Of a DNA stretch of 64,000 nucleotides, positions 46,450-58,316 are shown piece by piece. Origin of the DNA: Portulaca oleracea (lineage: Eukaryota; Streptophyta; Magnoliopsida; Caryophyllales; Portulacaceae). The stretch spans positions 44,844,513 through 44,908,512 of the forward strand of contig CM055870.1 in the NCBI GenBank assembly GCA_029582165.1. The letters run 5' to 3'. Position numbers and translations under genes: made by a program. The notes beneath the pieces were generated by a model that made no database searches, was not told where the DNA came from, and worked only from the letters and a program-made list of their open reading frames with translations. Numbering within the stretch: the stretch's first letter is position 1; the number at the start of each line of letters is the position of its first letter.

Positions 46450-47200
46450 CCATTCCCATATTTAAAGCATATTATTTGCAAGTTCTATTACCTTCACAAC
46501 AAAGCAATTCTCACTTTCATCTAACACTGTGATGATGAAATATTCTTTAGTCGAATCCTATATGATTTTCACACCCCCCCCAAAAAATCCAAGAGGGTCG
46601 ACACTATGAAAATCCATCCCATTAATGGCGCTTAACAATTCATAGTTGTTAGATCCGCTAATTCTTGTTTAAGTCGCTATCACAATAGAAGCTTCTCTTA
46701 GCTGCATAATTGCGTGCAAGTTTGGCCTGAAATAGGCGCGTGGGAGACCGCGACAATTCCACAAATAGACCGTGCCTGGCTACATGAGATCCGACATTGT
46801 TGAGGTGGTACATCCGAAGATGAATGAACAATTTTGCCTCTGACGTTGTACAATACACCATTGAGTTCTTCATTTGGGGTTAGGGTCAAGCAAAACTAAC
46901 CCAAAGTATGACCTTGTGGGATGTGAATGTAAGTATTGTTGATCCACCCACAGTCGTTGACTTCATCCGAGTCAGAAGACAATGTAAGCCTAAAGTCAGG
47001 TATGAACTTGACGGTTATAATCGGGTCAATGTCAAACGCTTGCACCATATCAGCTCCTCAAAAACGTGTTCTAAGCTGAAACACCAACGCCCATCCTCAA
47101 AGCATGTATGTGTTCTGGACAGTGACCAATGCTCCGAGAATTCAATAACTAGTGGGATTTAACCCAGCACAATTCTTCCAACAGGCAACTGACATTTGAG
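46450..47200 (-). pseudogene. LINE ORF2 5' fragment (endonuclease N-terminus)
   Basis: On the minus strand near 46760-46560 the sequence reads LWNCRGLPRAYFRPNLHAIM, then a TRISGSNNYELL segment (the usual catalytic Glu of the TETR motif is lost, reading ATxTR), then a DPLGFFGGGVKII segment. This is the order of the APE-type endonuclease start in plant L1 elements. Frames change near 46690. The ~380 bp upstream (to about 47160) stay open in parts and may be the ORF1/ORF2 junction. No RT is present. Confidence 0.65.
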
Positions 47201-47939
47201 ATTCATATACCTTTCCCGGTCTGATTAAGTGAAATCAGACCAGAGAAATCCATAAATATCTTCAATGTTAAAATGTCTAGTACATGAAATGTAGTTCCTA
47301 CAACCCATCCGACTGAGGTTAGAGTATGATTTTGTGGTATGTTCGTAATTTGATAGAGGTTGATGTGTTATCAAAGGGGGAAATGGCTTGGGTTTACGGC
47401 TGATATGGTTGCATGAAAATATCGTCGCATGAAGATGGTATATAAACGGTGAAATAGGTCACTAGAATCATTCCACGTGCAAGGCTGGGTGAGAAGGCCT
47501 TTGCATGATGTACAGTTATAACTTGTTGACCAGTCAAACAAATGTTCACTTTATACCTAGGTATATGACAGTAACATTTAATGTTGTACAATTGGTCCTA
47601 ATACCATGTCCACGTGCGTTAAATGTTACGTACAGTAGTTTTCCCCACTAATGGGTATTCCAGTCAATTTCTTCATGAAGAAAAAGGGTATTCCAGTCAA
47701 TTTCTTCATGCAGAAAAATTTTACCTAGTTAAGTAACCTCAAATTTATAAGATTGTACATGACAGACGTTACATTAATTAGGATGGATTTTTAAACAATG
47801 ATCAATATAAATTAGTCCATCCATTGGATATTAATTGTCATGTATGGAATTAATGAACGTAATGTAAAGACTATTTACAAAATAATGTACAAGAGTAACA
47901 CAAAGGGATTACATGATTACAATATGATAAATGAACAAT
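47201..47939. other. No gene seen
   Basis: Includes a local direct duplication GGGTATTCCAGTCAATTTC at 47654 and 47688. No coding support. Confidence 0.45.
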
Positions 47940-48720
47940 TTAACCTAGCTTAAAAACGACGCATGCAAGAGGTTTGGTGGAATGAAAGAAAACCTAAGTC
48001 AATATGTCATAATTATTTTGATATCGATGCCACGATAATACAAAAACTTTGTGTGAGAATGGTGAGGAAAGAAAGGGGATTTTTTGTGATTTTTGCGTAC
48101 CTAGAATTGTGGAATGGAGGGGGAATTTATAAGTGAATGGGGGCGTGCAAACGATGAAAGGATCAAACACGATACACCATTTTTGTCCTCAATCCCCCTT
48201 TAAAAGTCGTTTGGCTTTTGACTTAGCATAGGTCAAAGGCGCCAGGGCATGTATTGCGAGATCTTGACTAGGATTTGACACGGAGTGATGACGTGGTAGT
48301 GAGGAAGGCCAAAAGGCTTTGAAGCCTCCTCACACGATTCAACGATGTGGCAAAGCGCATGGGCGGTTTATGGGCCAAGCAAGGCCATACGGCTTTTGGA
48401 GGCATGTTGTGGGCTTCCATGCTATTCTAAGCTTGGCTTGCAGAATAGTAGTATGGATCAGTGACCTTTATGCACTTTTCCCAGTACAAAACCTGGTGTC
48501 GACAGCATTAGTTAAAGCGGGCAGGCGCATGGAATCATTTTCCCTGAATCTGTAACCTTACCCCCGAACCTGATCTAGGTACATACGCTAGAGTTAATTT
48601 ATTTTAGGTTCTTGAAATTATTCAAGATATTGCGCTTTATAGAGATCATTGATCTTTAAATGTTTACCCTTCTAATAAATCATCAGTAGGAACCTCATAA
48701 GGATTTATTGAACTAATCTC
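47940..48720. repeat. Possible LTR remnant, opposite to the 56.2-57.2 kb copy
   Basis: CTTACCCCCGAACCTGATCT near 48557 is the reverse of GGGGGTAAG-type blocks at 23550 and 56405, and a GGGGGAATTTATAAG motif near 48118 looks like an LTR TATA region. No paired ends or TSD were found. Confidence 0.35.
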
Positions 48721-50426
48721 GTTCCTTCACACAACTATTTCACCATCTATTTACCTCTCAATATCTTGTATGCACGCATCCATTCTATTTCTGAAGTTTA
48801 GCACAAACATACTCACACATATTCACACTCACAAAGCCACAATTGTCATCATGAACACGTATCTCAATCACATTAGAATTCGTTGTAAGTGTCATTCTCA
48901 AAATGCACATTCGAAAACACTCTACATGGTTCATTATGACAAAAAATAAGAAAGGGAGAACCAGTCAAGGCACCCTTGTTCTAAAGACAAAAAAAATTTA
49001 CTATTAAGAAACAATTTTGACCGAAATTCAATCCAAATTCTGCCAAATATTGCTTACGTTTTCCTCAGTTTGTAGATTACTTTAGCAGAAGGAGAATATG
49101 TATGTTCCCTTAATCATAAAGGTCTCTGTTTTAATGTGTGAAGAATACCTCCCTGATGCAAACGTCCCCACATTAACAACCAAAATCATAGCAAACTCAA
49201 ATTTATAAATTTGTTTATTGAAAACCTAGCAATTGAGTGTTTACTCCAATTAAGAGAGACATAAGAAAGAGGTGTAATGTTGTGTAGAGTGTTTTTCGAG
49301 GCTTTCATCATTGATAAAGCATTAGGCAATTACAGTGAGATATTGTATAAACTTCTACAAAGTTATTGTTTATTCAATGTTTTTGATATGTCCAACCATA
49401 TGCTCAATGAAATTCACATTAGTAAATTATAATGTAAGGTTTCATGGTACAAAAAGTATTTAAAAAACACAAGGGTTAAAAAAGGCTTTTATGCATATGT
49501 CAAGTGCAATATGTAATGAAAATGTCATCTTCTTCCCTCAAGTTATGAACATATTAGTTGAGAAAATTGTGAATTTTTTTTATAAAATTCGCAGAATTTA
49601 TTCTAAACTTATTTGTTAAAAATTTTTATGGATTAAAGCTTATTTTGACCCACTTAGTTGAACATTTTATGAATTGAACTTAGTTAAAATTGAAAATAAA
49701 CTTATTATATATGAATCTCACATTGAAAATAGAAATTATTTGTTTAAAAAAATCTCCAAGTTGTACGCAATATTTTTTGCCAAAGTATGTAACTTTTTTT
49801 TATATTACATACTCATAGCACTATTAATAAGCCAAAATATTTAATAATAAACTCATTTCATTAAATTGTATCACTGATATGTTGCAGGAAGTTTTTGTTA
49901 ATATCATTTGGAATAACTATCATGGACATTCCAACATCAAATAGCATTTCAGTAACTTACCTTAAAAATTTGAAAACAAATATCAACTTGGATAACTAGA
50001 TGTCAGAATATCCACATTATACTATTAACCAAAATTGTTGTTATCATCTTCAGAAGTGTACTAGAGACCTGACCTAAAATGTTTAACTAAAAGTAGTATA
50101 ACAGATGATCATTTTTTGGGGAGGATGTATAGTACATTGACCTTGAAAAAATCAAAATTCCCACATTTCTACTTTTAACCAACCTAATTAATGGAAATGA
50201 AAATTATCTTATTTGTCATCTCTAAACATTGTACTTCTTACACTAACCTATTAGCAATCTGATCGACCAAACTGTATCATCTTCACCAAATTAATCCCTA
50301 ATTAACTCAACGTTCACCCTCACATTTCCTCCTTTTATTACAATTTTGAACAATCCATGCTAGAAATATTATCATCAAATCCCATGATCTCCTCGTCATT
50401 CAGATTCAAAAAGCTTGGCAATACTA
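48721..50426. other. Intergenic, upstream of the GT47 gene
   Basis: AT-rich sequence with no supported ORF or repeat termini. It should contain the gene's promoter; I could not single out a TATA box with confidence. Confidence 0.45.
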
Positions 50427-50621
50427 ATGAAAAATCGAAGGGTAGGAGCCTATCCTGGACAAGTGATGAAATCAAGCATAGGAATACATAAGAGTAAACT
50501 TTGGTTTATTATTTTTACCTTGTTCACAATTTGGTCAATTTTGATTTGTCTAAAGCATTCATCATATCTTGATAGTGTAACCTCATTAGCTCGATTTTAT
50601 ATATATTCTATAGATTACTAG
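50427..50621 (+). other. 5' coding segment of the GT47 gene (membrane anchor), ending in in-frame TAG
   Basis: The ATG at 50427 opens 64 codons in exactly the frame of the downstream CDS. After a basic N-terminus (MKNRRVGAYPG...KSSIGIHKSK) comes one hydrophobic segment, LWFIIFTLFTIWSILICL, about 18 residues: a typical type II signal anchor of a Golgi glycosyltransferase. The stem begins with SSYLDSVTSLARFYIYSIDY and then meets TAG at 50619-50621. Two codons later (CAA CCA) the ATG at 50628 begins the long ORF. A CAG-to-TAG change would explain the stop. An unrecognised intron is the alternative (GT near 50577, AG near 50690 or later). Confidence 0.65.
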
Positions 50622-50627
50622 CAACCA

Positions 50628-52352
50628 ATGCTCATAATTTCCAATAAAAGCAACTCCACCAATGCTACAGCCTTTCAAGATGATTTTACTAACATCACTA
50701 ACACTGTCAGTGAAAAAATAAAGGAGATAGCAAGGGAACCACATGTAACAATTAAAGGGACACAAGAAAACATAGAAGAGGTAGTGAATAATGAGGTGGC
50801 TATTTATACAAATCTTAATACAATTGACAATGGAATAAAGAATGAGCAACTAAATAAAGAAATGACTGGTTTGAAGGCAGAGATACATGAAACTCAACAT
50901 GTGAACTCAATTCAACGAAGGAGGAGAAGAAGAGGGAGATCTAAAGGAAGGCCAAATGTCTATCTTCCTACACCACCACCTCCGCCAAGGCAGTGTCAAA
51001 CAAATCCAACATTTAAACAAAAATCTTGTTCAAGCAAGTATATATTTGTTCATACCCTTCCAAGGAGATTCAATGTAGATTTGGTGAGAGATTGTAAATT
51101 GCTTGACTTATGGATGGACATGTGTCAATATGTCAATAACATGGGCCTAGGACCAAATCTTCCTAACTCAGACCAAGTTTTCTTGGATCATGGATGGTTT
51201 GCAACTAATCAATTTTTGTTAGAAGTTATCTTCCACAATAGGATGAAACAGTACGAGTGCTTGACTAATGATTCTTCAATTGCGTCAGCTATATTTGTCC
51301 CATTTTATGCTGGGCTTGATTTAGCTAAACATTTATGGAACACAAATTCTGAGGTAAGGGATTCTGGTGGAATTGAGCTTATCAAATGGTTGAAGAGGAA
51401 GCCAGAATGGAAAAATTGGTGGGGTAGAGATCATTTTTTTGTTGCTGGTAGGATCATGTGGGATTTTAGGAGATCATACAATAAGAATGACCTAGATTGG
51501 GGAACTAAATTCCTTTACCTACCTGAATCGAGAAACATGACAGCTTTGGTAATTGAGTCATCTCCATGGAATAATAATGATTTTGGAATTCCATACCCAA
51601 CTTATTTCCACCCAGCAAATGATGATGAGGTGTTGCAATGGCAGAGCAAAATGAGAAAGCAAAGGAGAAATCACTTATTTTGCTTTGCAGGTGCTCCAAG
51701 ACCTGATAGACCTGATTCCATTCGAAATCAACTCATTATACAATGTGAAAACTCCAAAAAATGTTTGTTGATTCATTGTAATAATTGGAAGAATAAGTGT
51801 CATAAGCCCGTTGAATTGATGAAAACCTTTCAGAATTCAATATTTTGTCTACAACCTCCAGGTGATTCTTACACAAGAAGATCCACATTTGATTCAATTT
51901 TAGCTGGATGCATACCTGTTTTCTTCCATCCTGGTTCAGCCTATATCCAATACTTATGGCATTTTCCAAAGGAGTTCACAAAATACTCAATTTTTATCCC
52001 TATGTATGATGTGAAAAAGGGGAACGTTAGTATACAAAGGGTACTCGAGAGGATACCGTCCCAAAGAATTTTGGAGATGCGGGAAGAGATCATAAGTTTA
52101 ATTCCAAAGGTGGTATACGCTGATCCAAAGTGTAGATTAGAAATATTTGAAGATGCATTTGATATTACACTAAAGGGAGTTTTGGATAGAATACAAAGAA
52201 TCAAGAAAGACATAAGACAAGGGAGAAATAATAGTTTTGGCTATGACGAGAGACAAGCTTGGAAGTATAGGTGGTTGGGGAAGTTGGGGGAACATGAATG
52301 GGATCCCTATTTTTCAGGGTCTATCAAAACTAGAAGCTTTATTAATTTCTAG
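50628..52352 (+). CDS. Xyloglucan galactosyltransferase-like protein, GT47 exostosin family (MUR3/XLT2 class)
   Basis: 574 codons open without intron, as is usual in this class. GT47 MUR3-class enzymes add galactose from UDP-Gal to xylosyl side chains of xyloglucan in the Golgi. Seen in order: an Asn/Thr-rich stem (1-95), a basic patch RRRRRRGRSKGR (97-108), a proline run PTPPPPP (114-120), and the exostosin domain from SSKYIFVHTLPRRFN (about 135) to FPKEFTKYSIFIP (about 458). It includes NWWGRDHFFVAGRIMWDFR (263-281), LFCFAGAPRPDRPDSIRNQ (350-368), FCLQPPGDSYTRRSTFDSIL (406-425) and GCIPVFFHPGS (427-437). The C-terminus is basic. Started from 50628 the protein lacks the signal anchor encoded just upstream, so it may be mislocalised or the locus may be a recent pseudogene. 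The exact acceptor (GT18/GT19/GT20-like versus MUR3 itself) cannot be decided here. Confidence 0.88.
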   Translation: MLIISNKSNSTNATAFQDDFTNITNTVSEKIKEIAREPHVTIKGTQENIEEVVNNEVAIYTNLNTIDNGIKNEQLNKEMTGLKAEIHETQHVNSIQRRRRRRGRSKGRPNVYLPTPPPPPRQCQTNPTFKQKSCSSKYIFVHTLPRRFNVDLVRDCKLLDLWMDMCQYVNNMGLGPNLPNSDQVFLDHGWFATNQFLLEVIFHNRMKQYECLTNDSSIASAIFVPFYAGLDLAKHLWNTNSEVRDSGGIELIKWLKRKPEWKNWWGRDHFFVAGRIMWDFRRSYNKNDLDWGTKFLYLPESRNMTALVIESSPWNNNDFGIPYPTYFHPANDDEVLQWQSKMRKQRRNHLFCFAGAPRPDRPDSIRNQLIIQCENSKKCLLIHCNNWKNKCHKPVELMKTFQNSIFCLQPPGDSYTRRSTFDSILAGCIPVFFHPGSAYIQYLWHFPKEFTKYSIFIPMYDVKKGNVSIQRVLERIPSQRILEMREEIISLIPKVVYADPKCRLEIFEDAFDITLKGVLDRIQRIKKDIRQGRNNSFGYDERQAWKYRWLGKLGEHEWDPYFSGSIKTRSFINF

Positions 52353-52857
52353 TATCTTGTAAAAACATTTGTATTCCAGTCATACTACTTTAGCATTTTG
52401 TAAGAGGATTTCAAAGTTATGCATTTATGCTGCCCAAACAAGTTTAAACTAAATATTTTATGATCAATCTACATCCCTGTTATTTATGGTCCTTTATACA
52501 AATTAGATTAATTTTACTACTTGTAAACTAAATTCTGTCAACATATTGTGAAGACATTCTTATATTTGGGAAGAAAGAAAAGTTTTGTCATGTTAATAAA
52601 TCTATACATACAACACATAATTATAATAGAAATTATAAGGCAAATTTCTTTCACTTAAATAGTACAACCACCCTCCTAAATCGATATTGGATTATAATGT
52701 CATGAAAGGATATATTTTATTATACTGAGTTGGATAAGGTGAGAATGATTAGATTATGATATTATAAACTTATAATCACTATCATTAACAATATTACATG
52801 CTCGTCAAACTAAATGTAGATACTTTAAAATTATGACAATTATAATTACATAAGCAT
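52353..52857. other. 3' flank of the GT47 gene
   Basis: AT-rich with several TTGTAA-type elements just after the stop, which suit plant 3' end formation, but no canonical AATAAA close by. No further gene. Confidence 0.4.
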
Positions 52858-52859
52858 TA

Positions 52860-53074
52860 CTCCCTCCGTCCCAAATTAATTGACACTTTGACAAAATTTT
52901 GACCGTTAATCACTCACAAATTACAATGAGTTACAATTTGAAATTACCGTCATTAGAAAGATATTTTACTAAAAATTACAATGGAGGTAATTTGATATTG
53001 TAACTCATTATAATTTATGAATAACTAACGGTCAGAATTTAGTCAAAATGTCAATTAATTTGGGACGGAGGGAG
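52860..53074. mobile_element. Stowaway MITE
   Basis: 215 bp, almost fully palindromic, ends CTCCCTCCGTCCC/GGGACGGAGGGAG, flanked by the TA duplication at 52858-52859 and 53075-53076. This is the classic Tc1/mariner-derived Stowaway structure. It lies ~500 bp downstream of the GT47 stop. Confidence 0.95.
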
Positions 53075-53099
53075 TACATTATTAAGTGTAATGGGTATG

Positions 53100-54500
53100 C
53101 ACATAATGTTATCTTGATGTTGGATTATATGTGTGTCGATATGAGTGTAAACACAAATTTCTATTCAAAGTTAAATGAGACAGGAAATTTGGTAACAAAA
53201 TAAAATTTGTATTAATTTCTGAATTTGTGGGTACAATTCTATGGTTGACAGTTACAAGAAAAATTAACTCATCCCTCGATTCGATCTCCTTGACCAAACT
53301 TGGATGAACTTGATCTTGAAAGAGGGTATAGATGACTTTATCTCGATCAAGATGAATATTTGATCTCCCCTGAAACGGTGACACGAGTCTTGACGTGTTT
53401 AATGCCTTTGGGAAAGTGAGTCTTCAGAATGCCTTGAGAAAGTCTTCCAGGTCTAGCTAGTCTCCAATGTCAAAATGTCGGGGGCCTTGAAAATGAGGGA
53501 GAGGACCTCTATTTATTGGCTTAAGAGGCCTAGGGTTTTAGTTAGACTATGAGTCAAGGCCCAAATTAATTAACTTCTTTAATTTTGAATAAAGAAATAA
53601 TTAACATTTTTTGTATCCTCTCTGACACTTGGCAGTTTCTTAATGGCCAGAATAATTTTCCATTTAAAATTTAATTAAATGGACCGTCGTAATTAATTTG
53701 ACATGTGGTAGTTTGTTATTGGAAAAATAAAATTGGCTTAAATTTCCAAGTGGCATAATTTGATAGATTGACTTTTTTTTGCCTCTTATAATGTTCCTTA
53801 TCAGGAGTCAGTCACAAACACGAGTTTTGAGTGATTGTAGCGGTTGGGTCTCGAATACTTGAAGATGATTAAATTTAAAACTTAGCAGATGTCTCCAAGC
53901 AAAAACTTGTAGGATAGTTGACAAGTACCCAAAGTCAAACTTTTGATAATTTTTCTTTTCTTTTCTTTGGATAACCACATTATTAGTGGGTATAAAGAAT
54001 TCATATGCAACTAAATATCCAGTGATTGAGTTGGACTTGGCAGAAAACTGTAGACCTATCACTATAAAAGGAGATTCCCAATCATGCCTTTTCAGTCAAG
54101 ATGAATCGGGATTGATAATTTCCCAGATAGAGAAAGAGGTGGAATATATTGAATAGGGAAGGTATGGAGGTGTCCTTCAATGTTGCTGTGTCGTTTCTTA
54201 TACTGAGGCCAAAGGAAAATCACTTATTGGCGGGCCACACTCATTTGATAACAAAGCAATCCTTCTTTTATTTTCCAATTTCATACAATTCATATGCACT
54301 ATGTAGACTCGAACCCTTTTTTCTCTCTCTTTTTTGTCTTTTTTTCTTTTACTTTGTGGGCACCAAAAAGAAATGTAAGCCACCAACCCACACATATATT
54401 TGGTATTTATTCAAACGTGACTTCAGTCAATTTATAGTTTTTTTTTGGGCTGGTTGATCTCTTTGTACAGATTTGGAAATCAAAATAATCTTGAAGACGA
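53100..54500. repeat. LTR-like repetitive sequence, boundaries unresolved
   Basis: An AT-rich block with a GACCTCTATTTATTGGC region near 53510 and a CACTATAAAAGGAG TATA-like motif at 54060-54073. The texture is of LTRs, but no paired termini or TSD were found. The 54149-54457 ORF has no domain support. Confidence 0.3.
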
Positions 54501-54519
54501 AATTTATAGACTTAGAAGT

Positions 54520-55340
54520 CATAATCAACAATTATGAAGACAAATTTGCAGACTAGGAAGGACGCTGACCTATATTAGGCCCGTCTTGAACACAAGACAC
54601 TAACCTATGTTAGGCCTGTCTAGAAGACAAATTTGTTGTCCAGAAGGACGCTGACCTATATTAGGCTCGTCTTGAATATAAAGACGTTGACCTATGTAAG
54701 GCTCGTCGCGAAGAAAAATTTGCTGACCAGAAGCACGGTGACCCTTGAGTGTTCCCTCAGTTGGGAGCATGATATGACCCGTCTTAGATACAACTTGTCA
54801 ACAAAGCGGACGGTGACCCTTGAGTAGGGGTGTCCATGGTTAACCTAAACCGCAAACCGGTAAAACCAAACCGATTAAACCGGTTAACCGGTTGATGTTT
54901 TATATTTTTATGGTTTCGGTTAACCAAACCGGTATACGCGGTTTAGGTTTCGGTTTTGAATTTTGGAAAATTGGTTAACCGTGGTTAACCGGTTATGTAT
55001 AATTTATAAAAAAAAGCCCAAAAAATCTAAAAAAACCTAAAGCCTAACCTAAAAAAACCAGAAATTGGAGCAAACCGCGGTTAACCGCCGGTTTAAGTTT
55101 GGTTTAGGTTTCTGATTTTCGAAAGCGGTTAACCGCAAAACGGTTAACCGCTTTAGGCGGTTACGGTTTAGGTTTGGAAAAACTTAAAACTGCAAAAGCG
55201 GTTAACCGTAATAGCTGTTAACCGCTTTTGCACACCCCTACCCTTGAGTGTTCCCCTCAGTTGGAAAATGATACAGCCCATCTTGGATATATCTTGCCGA
55301 CGAAGCGGATGGTGACCCTTGAGTGTTCCCCTTAGTTCTC
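54520..55340. repeat. Imperfect tandem repeat interrupted by a hAT-type MITE
   Basis: Units with GACGCTGACCTATATTAGGC...CGTCTTGAA recur at about 54560, 54600, 54645 and 54685. A second unit, GGTGACCCTTGAGTGTTCC, recurs at about 54737, 54812 (split by the MITE, resuming at 55241) and 55309, with CCCATCTTGGATA-type spacers. Confidence 0.7.
54825..55240. mobile_element. hAT-type MITE (416 bp) with GGTTAACC-rich arms
   Basis: Ends TAGGGGTGTCCA and TTGCACACCCCTA, with exact 8-bp TSD CCCTTGAG (54817-54824, 55241-55248). Arms are full of AACCGGTTAACC and CGGTTAACCG motifs and could fold back. No ORF of substance. Confidence 0.92.
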
Positions 55341-56221
55341 TTCGTAGTTTGTTCAATTCTTTTCGCATTCTCTTTTGTTTTGAGGTTTGATTATCATGTC
55401 TAGAACTTGTTTCATGTTTTCGATGACTATGCGTGAGTAGATTTTAGTATCCTAGGGTTTTGCAAACCGAAACAATGAAGTTTGATTAGATTTTCTTAGT
55501 TTGGGCTTGAATTCTTATTTCGAATCAATAGAAAGTGTATTATTCATGTTTATGATTGTTTGTAAGGACTCGAATGCTTGTGATTTGAGATTAATTTGAG
55601 AAGTACTGAAATGTTAATTAGAATAATTCGACTACCAACTTTTCTATCTAGTTTCGTGAAATTTGAGAAAAGATTAGTAAACTAGGGAATCACTCTGATA
55701 ATAAGATAATTTGAGACCTTCAACTTTGATTAACTTGAAAAGAATATGAAAGTTGTTTGCTAGGTTAATTAGAGTAATTCTATTAAGCATCGAAAGAGCG
55801 GTAAAATTCTTGTGGTTATCGATTATTGATTCAATTGAAAGAGTAATTGCACGAACTTGGTTTTAATAGTCAAATTCGTTGTTATGAAAGCAATTCCTTG
55901 AAAGTCTTTCCCCATTGATTAAATCTTAGATTATTTCCTTGTTTTTTTGTTTTAATTAGTTCCCTAAAAGCAAACAATTCCTCTAAAACCCATTTAACTT
56001 AGCAATCAAGTAGAGGGCTAGTTCATTGCGTTGCTAGATTGAGTCCCTATAGGATCGACCTTGATGTGCTATAACCGTACCCATGCGCTTGCGGACCTGT
56101 CAGTCATTGGACTGACCTTGGAGGCCAACCGACCTTCCCTAGGCTAGGCTAGTGATTCATTAAATCTCCAGGACCAGAAAGGGGCCTGAAAGCACTACCA
56201 AGGGTGACTAGGGTTGGCTAC
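55341..56221. repeat. LTR-like sequence, boundaries unresolved
   Basis: Near 56040 the text GAGTCCCTATAGGATCGACC, followed by CGTACCCATGCGCTTGCGG, resembles the 3' region of Athila/Tat-group LTRs. No ends or TSD were identified. Confidence 0.35.
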
Positions 56222-57194
56222 TGTTTCAACCCTCTTCTGCATTTTTTTTTATTTATGCTTTAATAATGATCAAGTAAATAAATAAAAAAAATAAACTTAA
56301 ACTGAATTATGCAAATTAAAATTAAAGGAGTCGCCAATTGATTTTAAGAAAACCAACAAACTAAAAAAACAAGACTCTGGACTATGAACCTGAGATCAAG
56401 TTCGGGGGTAAGACTACGAGTCCAAGAATTAGAAAACTCTCAGACTCGCATGTTTCAAAAGCAGGCTCTACTAAAATTAACTTTCAAGTGAAAGAGAGTT
56501 AGAAAATTTGTAAGAATTTCACGAAAATGCTATCCTTATGTCATGCAAATTGATAAACAAAATGTACAAATATGAGCATGAAAGGTTTGGTTACATGATT
56601 ATACAAAACAAAGGGAATTGAATGCAAAGAAATATTCTTACCTTGTAACCAAGTAGCATGCAAAATGGGATAGGTATGGAGGGAGAGAAGAAAGGAATTC
56701 CTTATTAACGTCAATACGTCGGGAATTCTTTTGGTCTTGGCTGCGGGGAATGAGGGGGTATTTACAGGTGAAAGAAAAGTGGATGAAAAGGGAAGCAATA
56801 AATAAGATTCACCATCCATACCTCTCATGATCATTATCCCTCCATGAAGACCAACTGACCTTGATCTTTGCACGAGACAAATTATGGTGATAGGAGTGGA
56901 TCATGGGATGACGTTGATTGCTTTTTGGCACAAATTACTATGGTGGTATGACATGTAGGCCCGGAGGCCTTCATGGCATTTTTACACACGGATTGGTGAG
57001 GTGACAGAGGCTGACCCAGTGGAAAAAGTCACCAAAAGCTAGCCGACCTTAGTGGGTTTTCTAGGATGGTACTTCTTGTCTCTTGGGCTTTTGTGTTTGT
57101 CTGGGCTTTTTGGGTTTGTTTTTCTTTGCATGCTAGTTTATTGCGTTGGGTACATTTTATCCTAAAACATCGGCCATAGAATCCGGCGTCTACA
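56222..57194 (-). repeat. LTR or LTR fragment related to the 22.8-24.3 kb solo LTR
   Basis: Shares the ordered blocks GAGTCGCCAATTGATTTT, CGGGGGTAAGACTACGA and a terminal GGCGTCTACA with the solo LTR in element A. The right end at 57194 is followed by ACAAC. No matching left TSD was found, so the left end is approximate and the copy may be truncated. Confidence 0.5.
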
Positions 57195-57437
57195 ACAACA
57201 CGTAGGTATGAAGTCTTGTTCTCTCTTAGTCTTATTCTCTCTTTTCCGTGCCTTCCTCGTTACTGCGGTCTCCGAAGTGGTTTTTCAAAAGGTTTTCATT
57301 TTGTTTTTCTTCTCGCTTTTTGAAAATGCTTTCTTCATCTGGGTCCGGTTTTTATGGTTCGTTGCAATGGGTTTTTAAATTGTTTCAGTTTTACTGGTTT
57401 CCGATTAGATTTTACTAATTACTAATTCAATTTAGCA
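57195..57437. other. No gene seen
   Basis: Short AT/CT-rich interval between two LTR-like blocks. Confidence 0.4.
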
Positions 57438-58268
57438 CTTCCGAATTATAACACCCCTAGGTTGACAGTTATAAAATTAAGGTTAAACATCACTTGACAT
57501 AATAATTAGTGCAGCAGATTAAACCACCTAAGGGTGTTATTGCTGTCCACAAAAGACTAGGCTAGAAGTAATCACAAAAGAACACCAAACGACACTTTTA
57601 ACATGTTCGGTCTCATTCCAACCCGAATTTTATCTCTTTCATACGGTATTTTTATTTGTTCTAACCCGGGTATTATATATTAGATATGATAATTTTATGT
57701 TTTGTAGGAAAATAATAAGTTAGAAGGAAATTGGGCTTAATTGAGGCTTTTTAAGGAATCTCGAGCGATTTCCCGAGCCAACCCGAGTCAACCCAAGCTA
57801 ACCCGGGAGGCCTTTGTCAAGTTTTTGTGCAAAACAGGGGCGTAGCTGTAAGATCCGGGAGTTTTATTAAGAGTAATTACTTTGGTTAAGGGTCTAATTT
57901 GGGTTTAGTCATTTATTTATGGGATTAATTGTTGTACTTCTATATTATGTGTGGATATTATTTATATTTATTTATTTATTTGAATTAGGAATTTATTGGA
58001 GGAGTCTATTTATTAATTAGTGGATTTGTTATATTAATTGGTAATTAGGTTATAGATTGAGAAAGAAAGGAAATAAGAGAACTGGGTGATGATTTGAATT
58101 GGGATTAGAATGAAAAATAAAAACAAGGAACCAAGCCTTGTTATTTGAGAGGGGAATACAATTAATATGGGAAAAGGGGTTAACTTGCCCCTTTTTGTTT
58201 TGGTGTTTTGTCGGCAGAAGGAACAAGGGGCCAAGCCCTTTTTTTGGCTGCTAAAAAAAAAACCCACG

Positions 58269-58269
<1 letters not shown>

Positions 58270-58313
<44 letters not shown>
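58270..58313. repeat. (GA)n microsatellite
   Basis: About 21 GA units in the leader of the nested LTR. The ORFs read through it on both strands are low-complexity artefacts. Confidence 0.95.

Positions 58314-58316
<3 letters not shown>

Noticed and set aside
46908..47162. 84-codon plus-strand ORF considered as a small gene
   Set aside because: The minus strand gives a LINE ORF2 start next to it and a longer protein-like reading, so the plus ORF is more likely a shadow.
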